Assembly (NCBI GenBank): GCA_025201705.1
Contig: MU617360.1
Coordinates: forward strand, 1 to 14,924
DNA length: 14,924 nt
From: Dissophora ornata
Taxonomy: Eukaryota; Mortierellomycota; Mortierellomycetes; Mortierellales; Mortierellaceae
Direction of reading: 5' to 3'
The translations under genes were made by a program, and so were the position numbers. Positions 1 through 9,048 of this stretch are shown here, one piece after another. The notes below the pieces were generated by a model. The model worked only from the letters and a program-made list of their open reading frames with translations, had not been told where the DNA came from and did no database searches. The stretch's first letter is position 1; the number at the start of each line of letters is the position of its first letter.

Positions 1-299
1 GGGGGGGGGATTCAGCGATGGCTTTCTGTTACCTCGGGATATGGCGACTGATTCAGACGCGTGCTGTGTGGTGATGTTTGTTCTGCAGAGACAAAATTCT
101 TTGAGGGAATCTCTTCATCTTAGTTACTTCAACAAACAGCCCCGATTCTCCCTTCCTCTCCTAACTTTTGTCATCTACCCTCGGCCCCTGCCGTTTGCCC
201 TTCTGATCCCACCATTGGCTGCTCCCCGCCTTAGTTGTTAGCTCCTTTCCAAGCTCGCTCTATTACTCCTCTTCTTCTGGCTGCTGCAAATCTGTCCGA
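1..299 (+). promoter_or_regulatory. Upstream/leader region of the ataxin-2 (PBP1) gene
   Basis: No gene is supported here. The segment opens with a run of nine G and becomes pyrimidine-rich from about 130 onward, as is common in fungal promoters and leaders. An ATTGG pentamer (inverted CCAAT box) lies at 214-218, about 85 bp before the proposed start codon at 300. Several ATGs occur upstream (for example at 18 and 41) with no protein-like continuation, so transcription probably starts downstream of them. No TATA box is evident. Confidence 0.35.
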
Positions 300-3200
300 A
301 TGGCAACATACAATCGCCCAGCCCCCAAGAGTGGAAAAGCCGTGTTTGTCCAGAGGTAATGAATGCGGCGAAGCTGCAAAGATGGACAGGGTCTTGGGGT
401 GTTTTTTCCCCTCCTCCCCTTGCTGCTGCTGCTGCCTTGCAGAGCGTGATGAGAGCCACAGCGCACAGGATCCTACAGGAATCGCGAGCAGCAAGACCTG
501 CTTTTGCGAATTGTTGGGGGGTACCCACGGAAGACATTGCACAAGCATAGGATTGCTACAAATGACATGAAGGATCCAGGTCCCGAATCATCATGTATCG
601 TGTCTGGACAGTCGATGATTCCATAAGAAAGTGTGTCGTCATTCCTCATCGCTGCTCGGGCTCTAGATCGGGAACGTGAACAATGCTAGTTCGTACGCGT
701 CAAGAACGAGGGCGTCAAGGGACTGTGGACTCGGATATGTATCAATGCCTCACTGACCCATGAATTCTGTTGGTCGCGTTCTACGCTTTCCATAGAGGTG
801 GAAAAGGCAAATGGGGTGCCCAACCTCCGGCAGGAGCTAGTCAGACAGGACTTTCGCCAAGCAACCCCGCCCCTCAGTCTTCGGTCCCCAATGTGACATC
901 CTCCCCCAACAAGGATGTCCTCGTTAGTGAGGTGGACTCGAAGCACATGCACGATCGTATGCTGTTCCTTTTGTCAAACATGATCGTAAGGCACCGAACA
1001 ACCTCCCCTCGATGAACCAAGAGAGCAAAGGATCCTGGCAGTCAGAGTCACTAATCAGACGTTTCAAAATTTAGGGCATGAGCGTGGAGATCACCGTCAA
1101 GAATGGATCCAAGTACGAAGGAATCTTTCACACAGCTTTCACCGAAGGCGAGCTTGGAGTTGTTTTGCGACTAGCCAAAATCACCTCAGGAAAAGACAAG
1201 AAGGATGGCGCACCTTTGGTCAGCCAGATAATCATTCTGGGAAAGGAATGCATGGCAATCAACGTCTTGGATGTCGATTTCGTTCCTCACGAACGATCTG
1301 GACCAGAGCGTGGCGAGCGTGAAGGTAATACGGAAGGAGATAATTAACAGCGTGTAGCACGAGTCGTCCAAGCATTCGAATCAATCCTCACATCGTCAAA
1401 CCGAACATCCTATTAGGTTTCAAGACTGACACGGACATTAGTCGATCAGGAGAGATCAAGGAAAGGGATTTGAAAAAGTGGGCCCCCGACGAACAGCTGA
1501 CCTTTGGCGGCATTGAGGATGGTCTCGGGGATGGTCGTGGCAATGGCAGGGCCGGCTGGGACCAGTTTGCAGCAAATGAGCGACTCTTTGGTGTCAAGAC
1601 TGACTTTGATGAGGAGCTCTACACCACCAAATTGGATCGGTCTGGGGCCGACTTCAAGGCTCGTGAACAGCAGGCTATCCAGATCGCCAATGAGATTCAG
1701 CAAAGCGTCTCGACCAACGTGCACATGCGAGAGGAGCGCGGCCTGGCTGTAGACGACAGCGGACTTGACGAGGAGGACCTGTATGGCGCTGTCGTTCGCG
1801 AGCCTATACCTGTTTCTAACAAGTACATGCCCCCCGCGATGCGTCGCCAGCAGGAACTCAACCAGCAAAAGCGCACCCCCACATCTGCGCAGTCACCCGC
1901 TCGATCGCCAGCACCCACGCCGCAAGTGCCATCTGCGCCTATAGCCCAAGGCAGCCAGGGTGTGCAGCCAACAAATGCTCCAGCTCAGCAGAACCAGCCC
2001 TCCCCATCGCCAAAACCGGCGCCAACCGAGAAGACGCCCACTGCACCTGTTAGTGGCGCTGGAGCGTCCGTCAGTCGTTCGAACTCAACTAAAGGGGGCA
2101 ATGCTCAGTTCAACTTGAACGATCTTCGTACCCACAACCCGGTCTCGACAATTGCAAATGCTGCTACCATTCAGGGATCCAAAAACCAACAGATCCCCGA
2201 CCACGCAGTAGACGCTAAGCAGATTGAAGACAATCTAGCAAAGTTCAAATTGACTGCGCGTACTTTTGCAACGAACGACAAGGCACTCGTCAACCAAACT
2301 AAGATGGGATTAACGCAGCGCAGGTCAGAGCTAATTCAACAGAAGAAGGATGGGCTGGCAGCAGAATTGAAGCAGTTTGGGAAGGAACTAACGGTGCGTT
2401 TACTGGATATGAATACCATCTGTTCGCCGTTTCTGGCAGCTATGGTTTGCTTGCCCAACCCTCCATCAAAAGATGCTAATTGACACTTGCAAAATCTATC
2501 ATTGTTCATCTAAAATCTACGACTCATAGAAAAAGCTGAATACGCCTGTACCCGATGACGTCAAAGAAATCTTTGGCAAGAAGAGCGACCAATCCTCTGT
2601 TGCTGAGAAGCCCAAGGAGACTCTGGCAGCAAAGACCACAGATGTGGAGAGTGCACAGGAAAAGAAAACCCCCATCACCGAGAACAAGGACGCGAATACG
2701 GACGCGACCAAGCCCTCTGCGACCAGTCAGACACCTGTAGCCGCAGAGAAATCTGCCGCAGACAAGGCAAAGTCTGGTAGCTCATTCAAATTCAATATCA
2801 AGGCCTCCGTATTCAAGCCAAACGTCAATGCCGCACCATTTACGCCTTCCTTTGCTTCGGCTGAGAGGAAGAGCAACGCTACAGTTCCTGGAGTTGCAGA
2901 TAAGAACCTGTTCTTTGGAAAGCCGATCAAGAAGGGACCTCTGTCCCTTGAAGAGTCCATGTCACGACCTTTCAAGAAAGGTCAAACCAGTCCCAGTCCA
3001 GCCAGCATCACTCCGATTTGGCCTTATGGACAGCGTGCATTCCGCCATTTGTTTCAGGTGACGAATCGATATGAGGAAGACATGCTGTATAATCAGGGCA
3101 TGGGACAGCATGGAGGAAACAACGTTGGTGGTTATTACTCAATGGCGCCCTACAACTATGGACCCTCGGGACAATTCGGAGTACCACCACCTATGACCAT

Positions 3201-3870
3201 GGCCGGGCCTAATCATATGGTGCCTTTCCTAGCGACTGCTGGACCTGTCCCATTCTCGCAGCCCCCGCCACCACCAGGCATGCCCCATTCTGGTGCAGGA
3301 CCTGCATACCCGCAGATGGCACCTACTTCATCAGGTAGGGGATGTTTTTTTTTTTGCATGCATGCATGTATGCGTTCTGTGGCGACTGTGTGAAAGTCTA
3401 ACAAAGTTCTCATGACCTAGCTCACTATCCCCCGCAAGGCTTTGCACCTAACCGTGCAGGAATGATCCCGCCGGGAGGCATGCACATTCATATGTATCCA
3501 TACCCGCCCACGCCCCATGGTAGAGTCTGAATGCCGCGCATATCCGGGCGACTTGCAGCATGCATGCAAAATGCAAATGACTGATATACTATTGCTACCA
3601 CATGCAACTTAGGCGGACCTGTGATGATGCGGTATCCTCCACCTGACATGATGCCACCCATGGGACCCAACAGTATGATGATGCACCATAGGCCTATTGG
3701 TGTGGACCCTCAAATCATGCACTATCCACCTGGAGCACGAGAGGCTGGCACTGATGAAAGTAAGTCAACCACACTCTGCTGACATGAATTTCCGTAACCA
3801 CATCACTAACATTCGAGACATTTTCTTCTTGACGTGTATAGGAGCCTCAGACGCGAACACTGGTAGTTAG
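300..3870 (+). CDS. PBP1: Ataxin-2 / Pbp1 orthologue, eight exons, 850 aa
   Basis: Exons: 300-355, 796-985, 1075-1324, 1417-2393, 2530-3334, 3421-3519, 3613-3759 and 3842-3870 (2553 nt including TAG). All introns are GT-AG and every junction keeps frame. The start gives MATYNRPAPKSGK and leads in frame into the RGGKGKWG segment. Residues about 69-152 form the SM-ATX (Lsm-like) domain: MLFLLSNMI, then after intron 2 GMSVEITVKNGSKYEG. Residues about 213-283 are the LsmAD domain, opening WDQFAANERLFGV. A Pro/Gln/Ser-rich linker follows. Residues 584-599 (SVFKPNVNAAPFTPSF) match a PAM2 poly(A)-binding-protein motif, and WPYGQRAFRHLF near 655 resembles a block conserved in fungal Pbp1. From about 673 to 836 the protein is Met/Pro/Gly-rich with 20 Met. 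Known role of the family: binding poly(A)-binding protein, regulating poly(A) length and translation, and forming stress granules in the cytoplasm. Family assignment is firm; exon 1 and the final 29-nt exon are less certain than the core. Confidence 0.92.
356..795 (+). other. Long first intron of PBP1, with a decoy 3' splice site
   Basis: The 5' site follows CAG-AG at 355 (GTAATG) and the 3' site is CATAG ending at 795. A CTGAC branch-point-like motif lies at 753-757. At 440 nt it is about five times longer than most of the gene's other introns. Inside it, a pyrimidine-rich stretch with five TGC units ends in CCTTGCAG at 442, which would give an ordinary 87-nt intron. The sequence after 442 reaches a stop codon almost at once in the required frame, so use of this site would not give Pbp1. 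Intron retention also stops at once (TAA at 357-359). The overlapping small ORFs on both strands are not convincing. Confidence 0.7.
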
Positions 3871-3949
3871 ATGGCCCAACGCAATGTGTGGACCTTTCCA
3901 ATGCTACGCAGTATCATTAGAGGACACACTTTAACATATTTCTTTCAAA

Positions 3950-3979
3950 AATAAAAGAAAAAAAAAAAAAAAAAAAAAA
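3950..3979 (+). terminator. Polyadenylation signal of PBP1 followed by a genomic A22 tract
   Basis: AATAAA lies at 3950-3955, 80 nt after the PBP1 stop codon, the usual distance for a cleavage signal. It is followed by an uninterrupted run of 22 A at 3958-3979. The A-run is encoded in the genome; the gene keeps its introns, so this is not a retrocopy. Confidence 0.65.
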
Positions 3980-4308
3980 GACGCCCGTTGTGCAAACGAA
4001 TCTTCAATGATCACAGTGGTTAGTCTAGAAAACTATGACCAAGGGGTGTAACATGAGAATGTATTTGAGGAATAGACGGCCTACATGTCCCTGAAGATTT
4101 TAGGCGAACTGGTTAGCTAATTATCTCCTGCAGTCTTTTTCAAAGCTGAGTCGCTAGACTACTTTTTTTGTACAAGCATTTTCAGCGGAGTTGGTTGATA
4201 CATCGTTTTTTTATTATTTTTTTTTTGGTACATGTACACTTTACCCTGTGCTCTGGACCTTTGTAGAGTTGAATGAGCTGATAAAATCAAGTCTTTGGCA
4301 GAGAAGCA
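3980..4308. other. Intergenic region, AT-rich, no gene seen
   Basis: No ORF or RNA gene can be supported. There are T-rich runs at about 4161-4227 and a perfect 10-bp palindrome, GTACATGTAC, at 4228-4237. Nothing else stands out. Confidence 0.5.
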
Positions 4309-4692
4309 TTGGCATCAAGATTGTTCCTACGGTCTGCAGAGTTGGTTGGCAATGGGTTCAAATGTGACTATCTCTCGCAAGGAAAGGATAATTTCATCAT
4401 TTCAACTTTTTCAAGTAGCGCTCCTCGTCTGCAATGTATTCTTGGCCAAGCGGCACTAGTGAGATTCCATTGTCATGAACCTAGCCAGATCAGGCTAGGG
4501 TCCGGCCTCCCCCCCATCGAGCGGCCAAGAGAACGGTCGATCATAGCTCACTGGAAAAGGTTGGTCAAGTTGACAGATGAGGAAAAGCTCCAGTGAATCA
4601 AATATCTGGCAGAATCAATGTACAGTAACATGGATGTTGAAGCTGTGATTCGTCCAAATGGCGTTTTCAAGCCCCGCCCAATTCATCCACGA
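4309..4692 (+). pseudogene. Decayed coding tract, + strand, family unknown
   Basis: An open frame from about 4309 reads as ordinary protein (for example HWKRLVKLTDEEKLQ near its end), meets a TGA at 4594-4596, and continues in the same frame with equally protein-like residues (IKYLAESMYSNMDVEAVIRP, then NGVFKPRPIHPRG) up to a TAA at about 4692. A neighbouring frame stays open further (from 4658 to 4922) and could be a frameshifted continuation. I do not recognise the family. The interrupted reading suggests a gene relic rather than a gene; it could also be a chance open frame. Confidence 0.3.
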
Positions 4693-5854
4693 GGTTAAAA
4701 AGTCCCATGTCAGTCGATTGCCCAAAAGCAACCACAAATCGGCCTATTCTTTCGTCGACCCGGGACCCCCGGTGCAGACAGCTGACTCCGAACCGTGTTT
4801 TAGATTTTTTACATCTGTGGAAACTATTGCCATGCGACAGGTGCTTGTTTTTCATGTGCGAAATCAAGATGCGCACTCGAGGTATGGTTCTCCAAGCGGA
4901 CTTGGGGGGAGGAGGCCGGCCTAGGAAATGAGAGGTGCACTCGACCACAAAACTCTCCGACGACATCGAGATGGATTTCCGTCCGCATCTTCGACTTGCA
5001 CGACGTCAGTAGGTTGCTGTGGAGATGCTGACCCATACAACCATGTGCTTCAATATAATCTATCATTTCTTCATATACATAATACACATACGCATGCTCA
5101 TTCTTGTTATCATGTACTGTACTACTACATCATACAGTGTTTACCAGAAAGACTACGCCGGACTCGCCATGTCCATCAACATTTTTCCAAAGCTGGAAAC
5201 GTGATACTGAGTTATTGTTTTCAGTGTTGCTCCCCGCACTCTCTTGCCTGCTGTCGCTTCCAGAACGGGCCCAAGCTTCCGGCCTCCGACGGAGATGCCT
5301 ATGCAGTGACACCAATCTTCCTTCACCGCGACTAGAAAAAGAATTAAAGTTCGACAAATATGGGGTGCCCACGCTCTCGGTGTTAGACAATAAGGGTAGT
5401 GGGTCGACTGAATCGCACGCGCATGCTCCCTTGCCTTCATGTGGTCACTGAGCACCACCATCCGCGGCGGATGGTGCGCGACTGTGGGCTGTTCTGGCAC
5501 GTCGGGTCACTGACCCTTACAGCAAAACATAGACGGGCGGTGCATCGCGCATGAGAGCAGATGCACAGGAGCAAGGGCGCCTTGTTTTACAGACATCGTG
5601 TAGAGACAATTATGGGGTGGTGCGAAAGGAAAGAAGACAACGACAGCCGTAGCCGTAAACTTGAGCTGATCTTTCTGTCATCCTGCTCATGCTGGCACTT
5701 CTCCGTGGGTAGTTGCCTGCTTGGATCGGCGGTATGTAATCGTACGTTCTGTGTGTGCATTAGCCCAAACGCCTCTCGCATTTAGTTCCGCTGTTCCTTT
5801 TTGGAAGCGCCACTTCGCAGTCGTTGCCCCGTCCCTTTCACTTTCCAGTCCCTT
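4693..5854. other. Intergenic region with short ORFs, no supported gene
   Basis: Several overlapping ORFs of 60-135 codons exist on both strands, but none shows a recognisable domain and each conflicts with the others. The stretch LEKELKFDKYGVPTLSVLD at about 5330-5385 (+) is protein-like and could be another relic. Two short inverted repeats lie at 5456-5476 and 5504-5516 (listed separately). No tRNA or other RNA gene was seen. Confidence 0.4.
5456..5476. repeat. Perfect inverted repeat, 10-bp arms, 1-nt centre
   Basis: Arms CACCATCCGC and GCGGATGGTG flank a single G, giving a GC-rich dyad centred on CCGCGG. The one-base centre is too short for a hairpin loop but suits a dimeric DNA-binding protein. 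A second dyad, GGGTCA-C-TGACCC, lies 27 bp further on at 5504-5516. GGTCACTGA occurs both at 5443-5451 and inside that second dyad at 5505-5513. No adjacent intact gene gives a target for regulation. Confidence 0.4.
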
Positions 5855-6300
5855 TTACTTCGCCCACTGGTCCCACAAGTCCACAGCCATCCTGTCATCC
5901 ATGCATGCCCAGGCGCCCACAAAGGCTATGTTCATGTTCTATGGCAAGGACTTGGGGCTGCTCCTGATCATACTCGCCACGATCTCCTTCTTCAATACCC
6001 TCGAGCCTTCCCACCACCAGTTTTCGGCCCAGGATATGAGCACCCAGCGCCTCTTTGCTAAGAAGGAAACCATAAACGTCGCACAGCTGTCTCTGTAAAA
6101 GATGTCCTGTTCCGGTTTGCCGATTGTGCTTAAGGCGACAGATGTTAGAATCCAGCCCCTCGTAAATCGTGTAGTCGCGCCACAAATCGCGCTCAAGATC
6201 CTGGTTGGAGGTCAACTTATCCACACCGGAGTCACCGAGCTGTAGTAGTGACTACTTCTTGTCCATCGTCGTCTGCAGGTGGTTTATCTGTTAGACTATC
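5855..6300 (-). pseudogene. Decayed coding tract, - strand, family unknown
   Basis: Read on the minus strand, protein-like segments sit in successive frames: DKPPADDDGQEVVTTTAR (about 6295-6240), then SNQDLERDLWRDYTIYEGLD (about 6220-6155), then KPEQDIFYRDSCATFMVSFL running on to SSPKSLP (about 6115-5942). A TAG stop at 5939-5941 follows, with further residues in the same frame (NMNIAFVGAWACMDDRMAVD) down to about 5855. Changing frame twice and reading through a stop is the pattern expected of an old pseudogene. I do not recognise the family. It may belong to the same element as the tract at 6439-7917. Confidence 0.35.
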
Positions 6301-6438
6301 CCCCCAACGACGAAATCACGTATACCCCATATGATAATAGGCAAAAAAAAGAGGACAACTTTGGGAGGACCCCGGGTCCCAAGTACCAGGCTTACAACTT
6401 TTCTTTATTCGTTGTTACTATGTATTGAAAGCTTGCAT

Positions 6439-7917
6439 TCAATTCAAGAGAGGCGGGATATATATGGATATGGAGGGGTGCACTATGGAATACCATGATA
6501 TTCTTTGTAACAATTGCGTGTTCCACCCAGGCACAAAGGCACATCGCAGAACCCACACCTCTCTGTCCTCCCCCTCCCCCTTCTCAACAGGGTCAGGAAC
6601 ATACAGCTGATGAATGACCTTGGCTCCTTGGACCTTCCACCGATGCAGAGTGAAAACTGTCACTGGCATCGTCTCCAGTTCGTTCTGTCCCTCTGTAATA
6701 GCCCATCTGGCCGTATAGGTGGTGGGATGTCCAAAGCCTGTTCGAACTTGTGTCAGGCCAAAAGCTGTACCATCGAGCAACGGCTGGTCTTGCCTCTCTC
6801 GTGAAATCAGCAGACGAGTGTGCTCCGACACCTTAATCTGACTGTCTTCCTCAGACGACGTACCAGATAATTTCTAGCACTTGTTCCGATGACGAAATGT
6901 GGGTTGTTGAACCTGTCTGGGATGGTGACAATCTTGAACGCCTTTGGATATTGGGAAGTCGACTGGTCATTTGGTACGCTGGTGTGGTGTGTCATTACAG
7001 ATTCCGCATGCGGGTCTTGTGCCCTGTCCGTCAAATAGTGCTCAGTACAGATGATTTTTGTCTGCTTGACTCCTGTGGCAACAACGGCACCTACAAGATG
7101 ACCCATCCTAGATGTCTTGCTGCAACAGGATAAGCTACATGATAATACTATATAAGAACCGATCTGACAGTATCAGCTTTTTCCACCTGCTCCTCTCCGA
7201 CCCCTGAACCCTGACCACGACTTCTACACCCGCCTTGTGTCATCACCTCAATGTGATCCTGGTTGAGTGCATCCTCATATCCATCTGGCACTGATGGATG
7301 GTTAGAAGTGTCATTGGAGTTGCACAATGGGTAAAGGCCGAGAGAGTGGCCTTGTGGGATAATAACTCGGAGTTGCTCTGCAGCCCCTTCTGATATAAAC
7401 GACGCAGTCTTGACACCAGGTCCACGCAGCAGGTAGGGTTTCAGTCTGCCGTAGGAAGCATCGCCTCAACTGTCAAATCTCCGCATAATGCTTGGAGTAA
7501 GCGACGTTTCTGCTGTTTGTTTTCCTCCTTTGTCTCCCTTTGAGCATTCACACCAGTCTTGAGCAGAGCCTAGGGCTTTTTCAGATGCCGCTGTTCATCG
7601 ACTTCTTGGTCTGGCGGTCGTGTGGTCAATCCAGGAGGGTCCTGTCCATGGTAGGTATAGCTGGCAGTAATAGACGAAGCTGCAATAGCGCTGACTTTGG
7701 CGGAGATGAACACTGCAGGAGGCGCATTGGAATATTTGGTTGAGGTGTCTCCATGCCTTGCATTCATGGAATCCATGTGTGCCTGTTGTGGAGTGTCGGG
7801 TCTTTGTCCTACAAGGCTTTGAGCAGTGAGGTCTTGTAAGCCATTGAGCATCGGACACTCGACGGTATCGGCATTGTTTTTTCTCTGTTCAGTCGACCAC
7901 CTAACGTAACATAACAA
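6439..7917 (-). pseudogene. Decayed gene, - strand, about 480 codons, unrecognised family
   Basis: Four minus-strand pieces read in one protein-like direction. Piece 1 (7917 to about 7460) contains SNAPPAVFISAKVSAIAASS, meets TAG at 7570-7572 and continues in frame through LLKTGVNAQRETKEENK to CGDLTVEAML. A one-base shift near 7455 leads to piece 2 (about 7450-7151): GRLKPYLLRGPGVKTASF through RVIIPQGHSLGLYPLCNSND. Piece 3 (about 7120-6855) has GHLVGAVVATGVKQTKIICT and KIVTIPDRFNNPHFVIGTSA; it may start after an intron ending TTGCAG. A second shift near 6855 leads to piece 4 (about 6852-6439): EEDSQIKVSEHTRLLISRER to PVEKGEGEDREVWVLRCAF and a TAA. At least one stop and two frameshifts mean it cannot encode the full protein now. 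No domain was recognised. Confidence 0.5.
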
Positions 7918-7970
7918 ATATTAATCATAAGTCTCCACCTCTTCGTTGCATTTGCATTCACTCGACTGTT

Positions 7971-8350
7971 TACCTTCATACACGTCCACCACCTGCGTAA
8001 GTTGGCCTCCTTCCCTCGTAGTGGTGGTTGCTCTCATGTTGTATCCATGGGTGCAATCCTTCAAAATCCAATCGCTTATAAAGGCTATGAATCGTGAGTT
8101 ACGCGAGAAACGACGATCAAAGTGCAGGAGCCGATACTTGGCATATTTTTGGACACTGTATGAGCCTGCTCCTCTGTGCGATCCTTCCATCTTGCATGCC
8201 AAAATGCAAAATTCTGATATCCAAAAGGATAAAGCTCGGGGATGAGCATGGCGAGATGTGGGAGTTGGCGAAATTTAAAAGGTCTCCAGTGGCTGCGCTC
8301 CTTCCAACATTGACATCAGCCATGTCAGTATTTAGCTTCACGCGGTCCCT
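7971..8350 (-). mobile_element. Possible Helitron replicase N-terminal fragment (decayed)
   Basis: Minus-strand pieces in shifting frames: VNVGRSAATGDLLNF (about 8315-8270), RQLPHLAMLIPELYPFG (8270-8218), then YSVQKYAKYRLLHFDRRFSR and NSRFIAFISDWILKD (about 8160-8050). The order 'F/YP-x-L-Y-P-x-G', then 'Y-A-x-x-L-L-x-x-D-x-R-F-x-x-x-x-R-F-x-x-x' resembles the Helitron-like N-terminal domain found ahead of the Rep and helicase parts of fungal Helitron proteins. The match is from memory of the family pattern. No Rep HUH motif, helicase motif or Helitron end was seen here, so only a fragment can be present. At least two frame changes make it inactive. Confidence 0.35.
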
Positions 8351-8471
8351 GTCCAGCAGCCTGGGGAGCGAGAGCAACGTTTGGGCGAGCCTCATCAGCA
8401 GGCACAAGGTGTTCTTCTACATGGGGTCCTCCTTCATGAACAATCAAGGATTCGACATCTTGGATGATTAG

Positions 8472-8700
8472 TCTACTGTCTACTCGCCGCATCCAAATTT
8501 ATCAATGTCATCTGAGCAGCAAATAATCAGGGGACTGATGGACTGTGTCTCATGTGAAAGGAAATTCTTTTTTGTGAGCGTTGGCACTGGGCGTAATAGA
8601 TTTGCTTCGCCATCGTGTTTGACGCCTCAGAATTTCATTTCTTCATTCCCGGTATATTCTTAATACATCATCCCTGACACTGCAAGCCCACATACTTACT
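8472..8700. other. Intergenic region, nothing seen
   Basis: No ORF, RNA gene or repeat can be supported in this short gap between the relic tract and the minisatellite. Confidence 0.4.
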
Positions 8701-8823
8701 CACACTCACACTCACTCACACTCACACTCACTCACACTCACACTCACTCACACTCACACTCACTCATACTCACACCCACTCACTCACACTCACATTCTCT
8801 CACTCACAATCGCACTCACACTC
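8701..8823. repeat. Minisatellite, 16-nt unit CACACTCACACTCACT
   Basis: Four perfect copies occupy 8701-8764, followed by a fifth with two changes (8765-8780) and then increasingly degenerate CACTCA-type sequence to about 8823. The tract lies about 225 bp before the proposed start of the first kinase gene, hence in its promoter or leader. It is a simple tandem array with no spacers, so it is not a CRISPR. Confidence 0.9.
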
Positions 8824-9048
8824 GTACGCGTACACGCTTTTGCACCAAGTAAGTCTCTCTTTGAATAAATGAAGTCGGTGCGGCATTGGAGCTGCGGCAC
8901 CCTGACATGAACTTTGTGTCAGCTCAGCTGTATTCGCTAGCCTTGTACTCCGCTTTTCCCTGAACTGCACATCCATGCCTTGAACAGCCTGTTTACAAAC
9001 GATAACATCCTGTCTTGTAGAAGAATACAGCGATCTTTGCGTGTAAGC

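Noticed and set aside
231..570. Overlapping ORFs on both strands at the PBP1 start
   Set aside because: They overlap exon 1 and intron 1 of PBP1, conflict with one another and have low-complexity residues.
1446..1868. Minus-strand ORF of 140 codons
   Set aside because: Antisense shadow of the LsmAD-coding exon of PBP1.
8094..8471. Plus-strand ORF of 125 codons with fair codon bias and a clean end
   Set aside because: The opposite strand shows a better-supported Helitron-like pattern over the same bases. The plus ORF has no ATG in a good position (GTG start) and no domain I recognise. It remains the main alternative if the Helitron reading fails.
8701..8823. CRISPR-like array
   Set aside because: The units are contiguous tandem copies without spacers, in a eukaryotic genome. 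It is a minisatellite.
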